DNA of 64,000 nucleotides from an uncultured Bradyrhizobium sp. GTDB taxonomy: Bacteria; Pseudomonadota; Alphaproteobacteria; Rhizobiales; Xanthobacteraceae. The stretch lies in the NCBI RefSeq assembly GCF_936928535.1, contig NZ_CAKZHY010000095.1, positions 124,001 to 188,000 on the forward strand. The letters run 5' to 3'. The position numbers and the translations under genes are program-made. Below the pieces are notes generated by a model. That model was given only the letters and a program-made list of their open reading frames with translations. It did not search any database and had not been told where the DNA came from. Of this stretch, positions 9,506-18,729 are shown piece after piece. How positions within the stretch are numbered: the first letter of the stretch is position 1; the number at the start of each line of letters is the position of its first letter.

Positions 9506-10116
9506 CGGTTCGGACACTCGCTATAGCGGCTCTTGCGTTCGCGGTCTCCGCCACCGCCGCGCGCGCCGCCGATCCGCGCTATCCCAACTGGCCGTGTGCG
9601 CAGGCCAAGGTTCCCGAGATTTCGCTGGCCGCGGTCTGGGCCGGCCCGGAGCTCGGCGACGCCGAGACCAAGTGGAAGGACGACAGCAAGATCACTGCGC
9701 TGGTCGGAAAGCTCGCGGCGCGCAAGACGCCGCTGGACGAGGCCGAGAAATCCGTGAAGGATTTCCTGGCCGGCTCCGCCGCCGACAAGAGCACCAACGC
9801 AAAGCTGCTGTTCGCAGGCCTGTTCGACACGCTGAACGCCCAGCGCTCCCAGGTCATGAGCGGGCTGGAACGCGTCAGCCATAAGCAGCGCGAGGCCGCC
9901 GACAAGATCCGCGAGGAAACCATCCAGCTCCAGGCGCTCCAGGACTCCACGCCGCGGGACGACACCAAGGTCGATACCATGAGCAACCAGCTGATCTGGG
10001 AGACCCGCATTTTCGAGGACCGCCGGAAGGTGGTGCGCTTCGTCTGCGAGGTTCCGACCACGATCGACCAGCGCCTGTTCGCGCTCGGGCGCGTCATCCA
10101 GCAGGAAATGGAATAG
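9502..10116 (+). CDS. Conserved periplasmic protein of the lut/ped operon, unknown function
   Basis: MTVRTLAIAALAFAVSATAARAADPRYPNWPCAQAKVPEISLAAVWAGPEL..., predicted signal peptide, 4-bp overlap with the permease gene. Confidence 0.75.
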   Translation: MTVRTLAIAALAFAVSATAARAADPRYPNWPCAQAKVPEISLAAVWAGPELGDAETKWKDDSKITALVGKLAARKTPLDEAEKSVKDFLAGSAADKSTNAKLLFAGLFDTLNAQRSQVMSGLERVSHKQREAADKIREETIQLQALQDSTPRDDTKVDTMSNQLIWETRIFEDRRKVVRFVCEVPTTIDQRLFALGRVIQQEME

Positions 10117-10250
10117 CGTCAGCCCTGCTGACGGCTTTCATAAAAGTTCCCGCGATATCAAGGCCATCGTTAATGTTTGCCGCGCTATCTGCCGGAACCA
10201 AATCGATCTAGGATGGCTTGTCCCTGAATCGTAAACGCCGGGAGGGCACG

Positions 10251-10550
10251 ATGGGAACAGCAAAATTCATCCTCGCGAGCGCTGCAGCCATCACCATGCT
10301 CGCATCAAGCGCCTTTGCTGACGACATGACCGGAATGGTCACCAGCATCAACAGGCTCAACAACACGATCTCAATTCAGCAGATGCAGAAGGGCACGGTC
10401 GGCGGCAGTGCGGGCGGCGCCGGCGCGCTCCAGCAGTACAAGGCCAAGGACACCGCGATGCTGGATGCCGTCCACGCCGGCGACAGGGTCACGTACACCG
10501 CGACCGATACGGATGGCTCGAGCACGCTGACGAAGCTGCAGAAGCAGTAA
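10251..10550 (+). CDS. Small secreted DUF1344/CusF-like protein
   Basis: MGTAKFILASAAAITMLASSAFADDMTGMVTSINRLNNTISIQQM...GDRVTYTATDTDGSSTLTKLQKQ. Confidence 0.6.
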   Translation: MGTAKFILASAAAITMLASSAFADDMTGMVTSINRLNNTISIQQMQKGTVGGSAGGAGALQQYKAKDTAMLDAVHAGDRVTYTATDTDGSSTLTKLQKQ

Positions 10551-10605
10551 GGCGGGATTTTCGCCGCAGTCCGGATGGTCGATGTAGGCCATTCTGCTTG
10601 CAGAT

Positions 10606-10722
10606 CGTCATTGCGAGGAGCTCGCGACAAAATTGCGTAGCAATTTTGCGCTGATGCGACGAAGCAATCCAGGCTCCCTTCGCGGAGAGATTCTGGATTG
10701 CTTCGCTGCGCTCGCAATGACG
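10606..10722. repeat. Intergenic palindromic repeat (cgtcattgcgag ... ctcgcaatgacg)
   Basis: Outer arms cgtcattgcgag/ctcgcaatgacg plus nested arms gcaaaatt/aattttgc and gaagcaatcca/tggattgcttc. Confidence 0.8.
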
Positions 10723-10731
10723 TGGAGAGAG

Positions 10732-11319
10732 CTACTGCTCGGGCCGCGGCTCCGGCTGCGCCTCCTCCGTGGGTAGCTTCGCTTGCTCCCATCCGTCGGT
10801 CCCCTCGGGGTACCAGGCGACGTTGGTATAGCCGTAAGCCAGCGCGCGCTTGGCGGCGTTCCAGGACATCCAGCAATCGGCGAGGCAATAGATGACGAGC
10901 AGCGCGGCCTTGTCGCCGTGCGAGGCCTGCCTGAGCCCGCGTTGCAAATAATCATCCATTGAAGGCGGCAGCGCGCCGTAGCCGGTGTCGGGCAACCAGA
11001 GGCTGCCGGGAATGTTTTTCCGCGGCGTATCGCGCCAAACGGTGCCCGCGGGGAGGTTCTTCGGCTTCGGCGCGCGCGGAAGCACGTCGATGAAAGCACC
11101 GCTCTTCGACCGCCAGATCGTCTCGGCCTCCGCCGTCGAGAGCACGCGCGCGCCTTCCAGCGTCGCCGGCACCGGCGCGCGGTAATTGTCGGTGCGATAG
11201 CCCTCCGGCTCGAACGGCTCCTGCTGCCGCGCCTGATCTTGCTGCGCCGACACTTGCTGCGCCGACACTTGCACCGCCAGCATGGCGGCGACCAGCGCAG
11301 CGGCAACAGGCCATCTCAT
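10732..11319 (-). CDS. PQQ-dependent catabolism-associated CXXXCW motif protein (rhodanese-like)
   Basis: MRWPVAAALVAAMLAVQVSAQQ... signal peptide; rhodanese-like core with VIYCLADCWMSWNAAKRALAYGYTNVAWYPEGTDGW. Confidence 0.88.
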   Translation of the reverse strand: MRWPVAAALVAAMLAVQVSAQQVSAQQDQARQQEPFEPEGYRTDNYRAPVPATLEGARVLSTAEAETIWRSKSGAFIDVLPRAPKPKNLPAGTVWRDTPRKNIPGSLWLPDTGYGALPPSMDDYLQRGLRQASHGDKAALLVIYCLADCWMSWNAAKRALAYGYTNVAWYPEGTDGWEQAKLPTEEAQPEPRPEQ

Positions 11320-12194
11320 GGCGCCTTCTTGGCCGCCTCCGTGCCGAGCGGCCGATCGTTCTCGTCCAGCAGGGGCACGCCGAAGTCGATCAGGATCTTG
11401 TTGATCTCGCCCTGGTTCTCCTGGATCAGCTTGTTCAGCTGGCGCTTCCAGTTCTGGTCCGCGGCGCGCACGCCCATGCCGATGCGATAGACCAGTTTTG
11501 GCCCGGTGGTTTCCTTCACCAGCGGAGTCACGTGCAGCGAGCCGGCTTTCTTGGCGTAGTATCCCGCCATCGGCCCCCACAACACGCCCGCATCGATTTT
11601 CCCCGAGGTGAGGTCGTCGATCATCGCCTGCGCCGAATTGTCGTAGCGCGTGTCGATCATCAGCGGATAGGGCTTGGCGTCGCTCATCAGGCCTGCGATC
11701 GCCATGTTGGTCGCCGGCGGCGTGCCGGCGACGATCCCGACATGCTTGCCCTTCAGCTTCGGATCCTCGAGCGTGTCGACATCCTCGAGCCCGCTGCCTG
11801 ATTTGGCGACCAGAGCATAGGTCGTGCGGTAATAGGGATTGGTGCCCTGCACGATATCGTCGCCTTGCGGAAAGCCCATGATGACGTCGCAGCGATGCGC
11901 ACCCAGCGTCATGCGCACGAAGCCTGTCGCTTGCGGGAAGAACACATAGTCGAGCTTCTTCTGGAGCTTGTCGGCGAACAGCTCGGCGAGCTTGTTCTCG
12001 ATGCCCTCGCCCTTCTCGTTGGAGAACGGCATGTTGCGCGGATCGGCGCAAACGCGCAGCACCTTGGGGTCGACCAGCTCGAACGAGAGATCGCCACCGT
12101 CATTAGTCTGCGCGCGGGCGACGCCGCCGATCGCACAAGATGCCGCCATCACGCACAGTAAAAACAACCAGCGACGATGTCGTCCGGCCTCCAT
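11316..12194 (-). CDS. Quinoprotein dehydrogenase-associated periplasmic substrate-binding protein (MoxJ/XoxJ-like)
   Basis: DPKVLRVCADPRNMPFSNEKGEGIENKLAELFADKLQKKLDYVFFPQATGFVRMTLGAHRCDVIMGFPQGDDIVQGTNPYYRTTYALV. Confidence 0.87.
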   Translation of the reverse strand: MEAGRHRRWLFLLCVMAASCAIGGVARAQTNDGGDLSFELVDPKVLRVCADPRNMPFSNEKGEGIENKLAELFADKLQKKLDYVFFPQATGFVRMTLGAHRCDVIMGFPQGDDIVQGTNPYYRTTYALVAKSGSGLEDVDTLEDPKLKGKHVGIVAGTPPATNMAIAGLMSDAKPYPLMIDTRYDNSAQAMIDDLTSGKIDAGVLWGPMAGYYAKKAGSLHVTPLVKETTGPKLVYRIGMGVRAADQNWKRQLNKLIQENQGEINKILIDFGVPLLDENDRPLGTEAAKKAP

Positions 12195-12319
12195 CGCGCT
12201 TCCTCCTCATTTCATTCGAATGCTATCCATGCAACGCAGGACGCATCCTATTTGCCAAACTTGGCGCTGGCTTGTTGTGCTGCAGTGCAATGCGGTCAAT
12301 CCCGAACTGAGGCGGAACA

Positions 12320-13246
12320 GTGTCGCATCTCACGTCAAAGATCGTAGCCTTGTCCCTGCTGGCAGCGGCGACGCTAGCACGCACTGGGGCGGCCGAATTG
12401 CCTGTGAGCGAAGTCGCGAGCGGAATCTTCGTGCACTCCGGGGCTATCGCCCTGATGACCCGCGAGAACGCGGGCGACATCGCCAATGTCGGCTTCATCA
12501 TCGGCGAGGATGCGGTGGCCGTAATCGATACCGGCGGCAGCCTTCGCGAAGGCGAGGCGCTGCTGGCCGCGGTGCGCGCCCACACCAACAAGCCGATCCG
12601 CTACGTCATCAACACCCACGGCCATCCCGACCATGTCTTCGGCAACGCAGCCTTTGTGGCTGATGGAACCAGCTTCGTCGGCCACAGCAAGCTGCCACAG
12701 GCGCTGGCGACGCGCGGGCCGTACTATCTCGACAATTTTCGGCGCATCATGGGTGGCGAATTGATCGATCCCGTGAAGATCGTGCCGCCCACGGTGCTCG
12801 TGAAGGACACGATGACGCTCGACCTGGGGTCGCGCAAGCTGACCTTGCGAGCATGGCCGGCCGCGCACAGCGACAACGATCTGACCGTGTTCGACGGGAC
12901 CACGAAGACGCTGTTCGCGGGCGATCTGGTGTTTCTCCGCCACATTCCGGTGATGGATGGCAGCATCCGCGGCTGGCTCGGCCTGCTGAACGAGCTGGAG
13001 GCCGTTCCCGCCGTCCGCGTCGTTCCCGGTCACGGCCCTGTGAGCGATTGGCCTGCCGCTTTGGCCGATGAACAGCGTTACCTCTCGACGCTGCTGTCGG
13101 ACGTCCGTACCTCCAACAAGAAGGGCGAGCAGATCCGGACCGCGGCCGACAAGGCCGCCGCGACCGAGCGATCGCGTTGGGAACTGTTTGACGATTACAA
13201 CGCTCGCAACGCAACCGCAGCATTTTCTGAAATTGAATGGGAGTAG
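12320..13246 (+). CDS. Quinoprotein relay system zinc metallohydrolase (SoxH-related, MBL fold)
   Basis: [16 protein letters not shown] (HxHxDH-like), [56 protein letters not shown]; adjacent to the SoxYZ-like gene. Confidence 0.85.
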   Translation: MSHLTSKIVALSLLAAATLARTGAAELPVSEVASGIFVHSGAIALMTRENAGDIANVGFIIGEDAVAVIDTGGSLREGEALLAAVRAHTNKPIRYVINTHGHPDHVFGNAAFVADGTSFVGHSKLPQALATRGPYYLDNFRRIMGGELIDPVKIVPPTVLVKDTMTLDLGSRKLTLRAWPAAHSDNDLTVFDGTTKTLFAGDLVFLRHIPVMDGSIRGWLGLLNELEAVPAVRVVPGHGPVSDWPAALADEQRYLSTLLSDVRTSNKKGEQIRTAADKAAATERSRWELFDDYNARNATAAFSEIEWE

Positions 13247-13293
13247 CAGGCGCGCTACCCTTGTCTCGATAACTGCGTCGTCCGCAGAGGACC

Positions 13294-14118
13294 TTGATCA
13301 TGATGGGATGCATACGCCGCCTGCCCCTGGTCGCCGCATTGCTCGGCATCGCCCTCGCCGCGCCTGCGAGCGCCGAAGAGGCTTACGATCCCTGGCCCGG
13401 CCTGGTGCAGGACATCTTCAGCAACCGTCCGATGAATGATGGCGCCGACGTCATCGCCATCGAGATGCCCTATCGCGCCGAGGATGCGGCGATCGTGCCG
13501 GTGACGCTGCGGAGCAAGCTCTCGCCCGCAGATAGCCGCCGCATCCGATCGATCACGCTGGTGATCGATCGCAATCCGGCACCGATGGCCGCGAAATTCG
13601 ATCTCGGGCCGGATGCCAATGTCAGCGAAATCTCCACGCGCGTACGCGTCAACAATTACACTGACGTGCATGCGGTCGCCGAGCTCAGCGACGGCCAGCT
13701 CTACGTCTCCAAGACCTATGTGAAGGCGTCAGGCGGCTGCTCGGCACCAGCTGGGAAGAACGCCGAGGAGGCGCAGAACCACCTCGGCCAGATGCGCTAC
13801 CGGCAATTCGCGCGCGAGGACGCGCCGGCGAGCCGCATCCGCGAGGCCCAGATCATGATCGGCCATCCCAACAATTCCGGCCTGCAGATGGATCAGGTGA
13901 CCCAGCTCTATATTCCCGCCTTCTTCATCAATCAGCTGAAGCTGACGCAGGACGGCAGCCCGGTGCTGTCGATGGAAGGCGGCATCTCGATCTCGGAAGA
14001 TCCCAATCTGCGCTTCACTTACGTCTCCAATGGCGCGAAGCGATTCCGCGCGGAAGCCAAAGACACGGACGGGCATGTGTTCCGGAACGAGTGGGACGTG
14101 GAGAAGTCGGGGACGTAA
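13294..14118 (+). CDS. Quinoprotein dehydrogenase-associated SoxYZ-like carrier protein
   Basis: Signal peptide, AYDPWPGLVQDIFSNRPMNDGADVIAIEMPYRAEDAAIVPVTL, SoxY-like swinging-arm region VKASGGCSAPAGK, and a C-terminal SoxZ-like half. Confidence 0.85.
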   Translation: MIMMGCIRRLPLVAALLGIALAAPASAEEAYDPWPGLVQDIFSNRPMNDGADVIAIEMPYRAEDAAIVPVTLRSKLSPADSRRIRSITLVIDRNPAPMAAKFDLGPDANVSEISTRVRVNNYTDVHAVAELSDGQLYVSKTYVKASGGCSAPAGKNAEEAQNHLGQMRYRQFAREDAPASRIREAQIMIGHPNNSGLQMDQVTQLYIPAFFINQLKLTQDGSPVLSMEGGISISEDPNLRFTYVSNGAKRFRAEAKDTDGHVFRNEWDVEKSGT

Positions 14119-14129
14119 ATCTCTCTCGC

Positions 14130-14209
14130 CGTCATTCCGGGGCGCGCACAGCGCGAACCCGGAATCTCGAGATTCCGGGTTCGGTCCTGCGGGCCGCCCC
14201 GGAATGACG
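14130..14209. repeat. Intergenic palindrome (cgtcattccggggcg ... cgccccggaatgacg family)
   Basis: cgtcattccgggg...ccccggaatgacg arms plus inner gaacccggaatctcgagattccgggttc. Same family as 22676-22782. Confidence 0.85.
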
Positions 14210-14217
14210 GTGCCAAA

Positions 14218-14583
14218 TCAAAAACACCTCACCTCGGCCTCGGCCTGCGCCCGGCGCAAATCATTCACGGCCGCATTCGCCTGCTCGGAGGTCCGGAACT
14301 GGGTGCCGAGATTGCCGCGAACCTGGGACATGCTGAGCGCGGTTTCCGCAGTGACATAGCGCTCGTAGGGAACGATCGAGGCGACCACGTCGATCGAGCA
14401 GGAGCATTGCTCGATGGCCTGCCGCGTCTCGCCATTGGCTTTCATGCAGCCATAGACATATTCCGCGCGTGCCGACGTCGGATAATCGTTGGCCTCTTCG
14501 CCCCTGGCCACGCACACGGTTGCCCCGAGCACGACCACAGCAGCGACAACAGGTCGTAGCCGTCCCGCAAAACTCATGAGCAT
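14218..14583 (-). CDS. Small secreted Cys-containing protein, unknown function
   Basis: MLMSFAGRLRPVVAAVVVLGATVCVARGEEANDYPTSARAEYVYGCMKANGETRQAIEQCSCSIDVVASIVPYERYVTAETALSMSQVRGN... Confidence 0.65.
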   Translation of the reverse strand: MLMSFAGRLRPVVAAVVVLGATVCVARGEEANDYPTSARAEYVYGCMKANGETRQAIEQCSCSIDVVASIVPYERYVTAETALSMSQVRGNLGTQFRTSEQANAAVNDLRRAQAEAEVRCF

Positions 14584-14648
14584 CCTCCCGCTGGTTGCGA
14601 GGGAAGCTATGCTATGCGTATTGTCCTGAAAAGCACTCTCTAGAGGAA

Positions 14649-15638
14649 ATGGCTCACAAGGTGATGAGAGTTTTGGCACGAATCATAGTGCCGGCGATGA
14701 TGCTGGTGCTGGGCACGCCGGCCCACGCCGCCGACACCATCCGCCTTGCGGTGCAGAAGACCGGAACGTTCTCCTGGGAACTGGCAACGATCCGCGAGGC
14801 CGGTCTCGACAAGGAGGCCGATCTGTCGCTGGAGGTCACCGAGCTTGCCAGCCCCGAGGCCGGCAAGATCGCGCTGCGCGCCGGCAATGCCGACATCATG
14901 CTGTCGGATTGGCTCTGGGTGTCGCGCGAGCGCGCGCTCGGCGCCAAGCTGACCTTCTATCCCTATTCCAGCGCACTCGGCGCGGTGATGGTGCCGGCAT
15001 CCTCACCAATCAAGACGCTCGCCGATCTGAAGGGCCACAAGCTCGGCGTCGGCGGCGGCCCGATCGACAAGAGCTGGCTGCTGCTGCAGGCGCGCATGAA
15101 GCAGGACGGCATCGACCTCAAGTCGGATGCGACCATCGTCTATGGCGCGCCGCCTCTGATCGCCGCCAAGGCGCTCGATGGCGAGATGGATGCGAGCCTG
15201 AATTTCTGGAATTTCTGCGCCCAGCTCGAGGCCAAGGGTTTCAGGCGCCTTGCCGGCATCGAGGAGATCTTGCCGAAACTCGGCGCCAAGGGCGCGGTCT
15301 CCGCCGTCGGTTATGTCTTCGATGAGGGCTGGGCCGCGAGCCATCGCGACGCTGTGACGCGGTTCATCGCCATGACCCGCAAGGCCAAGCAGCTGCTGGT
15401 CACCTCGGATGCAGCCTGGGACAAGATCGCCCCGCTCACCGGCACGACCGATCCGGCCATGCTCAGGACATACCGCGATCGCTATCGCGACGGCATTCCG
15501 CGCCGGAGCATCAATGACGAGGAGGCGGATGCGCGCGTGCTCTATCGCGTGCTGGCCGAGATCGGCGGCCACGATCTGGTGGGACCGGCGGCGGAGATCG
15601 ATCCCGGCACCTTCTATCACGCCGTGCTCGGAGACTGA
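14649..15638 (+). CDS. NitT/TauT-type ABC transporter substrate-binding protein
   Basis: MAHKVMRVLARIIVPAMMLVLGTPAHAADTIRLAVQKTGTFSWELATIREAGLDKEADLSLEVTELASPEAGKIALRAGNADIMLSDWLW. Confidence 0.85.
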   Translation: MAHKVMRVLARIIVPAMMLVLGTPAHAADTIRLAVQKTGTFSWELATIREAGLDKEADLSLEVTELASPEAGKIALRAGNADIMLSDWLWVSRERALGAKLTFYPYSSALGAVMVPASSPIKTLADLKGHKLGVGGGPIDKSWLLLQARMKQDGIDLKSDATIVYGAPPLIAAKALDGEMDASLNFWNFCAQLEAKGFRRLAGIEEILPKLGAKGAVSAVGYVFDEGWAASHRDAVTRFIAMTRKAKQLLVTSDAAWDKIAPLTGTTDPAMLRTYRDRYRDGIPRRSINDEEADARVLYRVLAEIGGHDLVGPAAEIDPGTFYHAVLGD

Positions 15639-15639
15639 G

Positions 15640-16377
15640 GTGCTGCGCCTTCTGTCGATCGCCCTGTTGCTTGCGATCTGGTGGATCGCCGCGCTGTTCG
15701 TCGGCGGTGCGAAACTGCCCGCCCCGCCTGTCGTCTTCCACGTCATCCTCACGGAAGCCGCGAGCGGCGCGCTGTTCCTGCATCTCGGCGCCACGCTCGC
15801 GCGCGTCGCGCTCGCTTTCGTGCTGGCGATGTCGCTCGGCAGCGCCATCGGCTATTTGATGGGACGGGTGAAGCTCGCCGACCGGCTCGGCGATCCCTGG
15901 CTGATCCTGCTGCTCAATCTGCCGGCGCTGGTGGTGATCGTGCTGGCCTATATCTGGGCCGGGCTCACCGAGGCCGCGGCGATCGCAGCGATCGCCATCA
16001 ACAAGCTGCCGACCGCGGTCGTCACCTTGCGCGAAGGCACGCGTGCTCTCGACCGTTCACTCGACGAGATGGCGGCGGTCTTTGCGATGCCGCGCTGGCG
16101 CGCATTCCGCCATGTCGTGCTGCCGCAGCTTGCACCCTATATCGCGGCCTCGGCCCGCTCCGGCCTGTCGCTGGTGTGGAAGATCGTGCTGGTCGCCGAG
16201 CTGCTGGGACGGCCGAACGGCGTCGGTTTCGAGATCGGCGTCGCCTTCCAGCTATTCGACACGCCGCGCCTGCTCGCCTATTCCCTGACTTTCGCCGCGG
16301 TCGTGCTCGTGATCGAGACGGCGCTGGTGCAGCCGTTCGAGGCCCGCGCAACGCGGTGGCGGCCCCGTGCGGCTTGA
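15640..16377 (+). CDS. ABC transporter permease (NitT/TauT type)
   Basis: GTG start right after the SBP gene; multi-TM with binding-protein-dependent transport motif EMAAVFAMPRWRAFRHVVLPQLAPYIAASARSGLSLVWKIVLVAELLG. Confidence 0.85.
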   Translation: MLRLLSIALLLAIWWIAALFVGGAKLPAPPVVFHVILTEAASGALFLHLGATLARVALAFVLAMSLGSAIGYLMGRVKLADRLGDPWLILLLNLPALVVIVLAYIWAGLTEAAAIAAIAINKLPTAVVTLREGTRALDRSLDEMAAVFAMPRWRAFRHVVLPQLAPYIAASARSGLSLVWKIVLVAELLGRPNGVGFEIGVAFQLFDTPRLLAYSLTFAAVVLVIETALVQPFEARATRWRPRAA

Positions 16378-17077
16378 GGTCGAGATCACAGGCAAGACCT
16401 ACCGGAGCGCTGCGGGCGGACCGCACGAGGTGCTGGCTCCGCTGAAATTCGCGCTGCAGTCCGGCGAAGTCGGCGTGCTGATCGGCCCCTCCGGCTGCGG
16501 CAAGAGCACGATGCTGCGCATCATCCTCGGGCTCGACCGCGAGTTCGAGGGCCATGTCGCGCGCCCACCGGAGGCGCGGATCGGCATGGTGTTCCAGGAG
16601 CCGCGGCTGTTACCGTGGCGATCGGTCGAGCAGAATGTGCGGCTTGCTGCGCCTGAAATTACCGATGCCAAGCTTTCGGAGCTATTCAGGATCCTCGAGC
16701 TGGAAGCGCACCGCAACCACTTTCCCGGCGAATTGTCGCTGGGCCTCGCCCGCCGCGTCGCGCTCGCCCGCGCCTTCGCAGTCGAACCCGATCTGCTGGT
16801 GCTCGACGAGCCCCTCGCCTCCCTCGACGATGCGCTCGCCGGCCGCCTGCGCGACGAGATCGCGACGCTGGTGGCAAGCCGTGCCGTGATGACGCTGCTC
16901 GTCACCCATAGTCTCGACGACGCCATCCGCCTCGGCGACCGCCTGTTCTTCCTGTCGTCGCGCCCCGCACGCATCGTGCAGGAGGTGCCGATCTCGATGC
17001 CGCGCGCAGAGCGCAGCGAGGTCGAGCTCGCCAGGATCAGGGCGGAGCTTGCGGCCTTGCTGCTTGAATCGAAATGA
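16367..17077 (+). CDS. ABC transporter ATP-binding protein (NitT/TauT type)
   Basis: GTG start; Walker A GPSGCGKSTMLRI, LSLGLARRVALARAFAVEPDLLVLDEPLASLD. Confidence 0.87.
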   Translation: MRLEVEITGKTYRSAAGGPHEVLAPLKFALQSGEVGVLIGPSGCGKSTMLRIILGLDREFEGHVARPPEARIGMVFQEPRLLPWRSVEQNVRLAAPEITDAKLSELFRILELEAHRNHFPGELSLGLARRVALARAFAVEPDLLVLDEPLASLDDALAGRLRDEIATLVASRAVMTLLVTHSLDDAIRLGDRLFFLSSRPARIVQEVPISMPRAERSEVELARIRAELAALLLESK

Positions 17078-17125
17078 GAACTCGTGGTCAACTGCGTCGT
17101 CAGAGATTGTCCTGGGGAGGTCACC

Positions 17126-17479
17126 ATGCGCCGTCAGCTGATTGCAATCGGCATCCTGTTGGTTGCAATGCCGGGCATGGCGCTCGCGCAGACCAAGGGC
17201 AAGGGCATCCGGCTCTGGAATTTGACCAGCGAGACGATCTCCGGCTTCCAGCTCGCCCCATCAGGAAAGACCGATTGGGGCCCGAACCAGTGCCTGAACG
17301 ACAAGGACAAGGAGGTCGACCACGACGAACGGCTGCGCATCACCGGCGTCGAGCCCGGCCGTTATGATGCCAAGGTCAGCTATCCCAATTCACGCCAATG
17401 CATCGTCCGCGACATCGAGATCAAGGCCGACGCTGTGTTCTCGATCGCCGACAAGGATCTGAAGGACTGCACGAAGTAA
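17126..17479 (+). CDS. Small secreted conserved hypothetical protein
   Basis: MRRQLIAIGILLVAMPGMALAQTKGKGIRLWNLTSETISGFQLAPSGKTDWGPNQCLNDKDKEVDHDERLRITGVEPGRYDAKVSYPNSRQCIVRDIEIKADAVFSIADKDLKDCTK. Confidence 0.7.
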   Translation: MRRQLIAIGILLVAMPGMALAQTKGKGIRLWNLTSETISGFQLAPSGKTDWGPNQCLNDKDKEVDHDERLRITGVEPGRYDAKVSYPNSRQCIVRDIEIKADAVFSIADKDLKDCTK

Positions 17480-17485
17480 CGCGCC

Positions 17486-17695
17486 TCACGCCTTGTCGTG
17501 CGTGTGCGGATATTCACAGCGCCAGCGCACCGCCTGCCATTTCGGGTGATCACCGATCCATTGCGCGATATAGGGCGGTGCGGCCATCGAGCATTGCGCC
17601 GGCGAGCCGCCAAAGTTGAACACCAGATGCTGCTCCTCGCAGGTCGCAGGCGAGAGCACCGCACACACAGTCACCACCAGGTCGATCGGATTCAT
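17486..17695 (-). CDS. Small Cys-containing hypothetical protein (69 aa)
   Basis: MNPIDLVVTVCAVLSPATCEEQHLVFNFGGSPAQCSMAAPPYIAQWIGDHPKWQAVRWRCEYPHTHDKA; non-random composition with four Cys, fits between flanking genes. Confidence 0.6.
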   Translation of the reverse strand: MNPIDLVVTVCAVLSPATCEEQHLVFNFGGSPAQCSMAAPPYIAQWIGDHPKWQAVRWRCEYPHTHDKA

Positions 17696-17799
17696 GCCGG
17701 GATCCTCGCGCGGAAGCGATTGAGACTAGCACAAAGGGCTACGATTCCCGCAGCTGGAAGTTTCAAACGAGCGTGAGAAACGAACGGGGAACCGCTCAA

Positions 17800-18669
17800 C
17801 TAGAAGTTAATCCCGAACACGATCCGCGCCTGGTGGCGCTCGAAATTGACGAGGTCGAGGTTGGCCCCCGATCCGGCCGGACGGCCCCAGGCCTGCATGC
17901 TCCAGCTCAGGGTCAGCCGCGATTGCTCGGAGATCTGGAAATAGGCTGTCGGTCCGACGAACAGGGCCTGGCCTGAGAACTCGCCAAGGCCAATGCCTTC
18001 ATATTGGCGGAAGTAGCGCAGCTCGCCGCCGAGCAGGATATCCGGACGCACACGCACCATGCCGGCGAAGGCGGCGCCGATGGTCGAGCTCTTCTCCGAC
18101 AGTCCTGAGACCTCGAAGCGCGCCCATTCCGGCTGGTAGATCAGATTGAGCGCGCCGATCACGAAGTTCGGAATCAGCTCGCGATCGAAGGCGAGCGTGA
18201 AATCGGTGCCGTACATCCGCCCCTTGGCGCCGCTGACCTCGTCGATGCGATCGCCGTGGGTCTCGGCCGCGACTGTGAAGCCGAACGGCGCGGTCTCGCG
18301 GTCCAGCAGGCGGTAGCGCAAATCGAGCGAGAGGCCCTGGAAATTGAACTGGCGACGATCATCGATATCGGGGACGCCGGTGATGTCGTGCAGCGTCGCG
18401 GTGCCGCCGACTTCGACGCGAAAATTCGGCAGCGGGACGACTTCAATCTCGACCTGTTGGCTGAGCGCGCGGTAGGTGCCGCTGCCTTTGCCGAAACGCC
18501 CGGTGGTCTCGGTCTGCAATTCGCGCTCGCCGGGATTGCCGACGTCGCTGCCGATCATGAAGCCGAAAATGTGCTCGGTGTCGAAGCCCTCTTCGGCGCC
18601 TGCGCTTGATGGCGCGAGCGCGACCATGCACGCAACCGCAGTCCAGAATGTGGAGCCCCCAAAGCGCAT
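17800..18669 (-). CDS. Outer-membrane beta-barrel 'transporter'-like protein of unknown function
   Basis: Signal peptide MRFGGSTFWTAVACMVALAPSSAGA; alternating amphipathic strands, C-terminus ...VNFERHQARIVFGINF (terminal aromatic typical of OM barrels). A start at 18705 is also possible. Confidence 0.72.
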   Translation of the reverse strand: MRFGGSTFWTAVACMVALAPSSAGAEEGFDTEHIFGFMIGSDVGNPGERELQTETTGRFGKGSGTYRALSQQVEIEVVPLPNFRVEVGGTATLHDITGVPDIDDRRQFNFQGLSLDLRYRLLDRETAPFGFTVAAETHGDRIDEVSGAKGRMYGTDFTLAFDRELIPNFVIGALNLIYQPEWARFEVSGLSEKSSTIGAAFAGMVRVRPDILLGGELRYFRQYEGIGLGEFSGQALFVGPTAYFQISEQSRLTLSWSMQAWGRPAGSGANLDLVNFERHQARIVFGINF

Positions 18670-18729
18670 GCAGAACACTACCACGGCTCCGAGGGCATCT
18701 GCCATCGAAGCCGTGGCGGGTCGTCAGTC

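Noticed and set aside
12320-13246. Beta-lactamase call for this MBL-fold protein
   Set aside because: Neighbourhood and sequence fit the quinoprotein-associated SoxH-like hydrolase; the B3-type enzyme is at 44219-45109.
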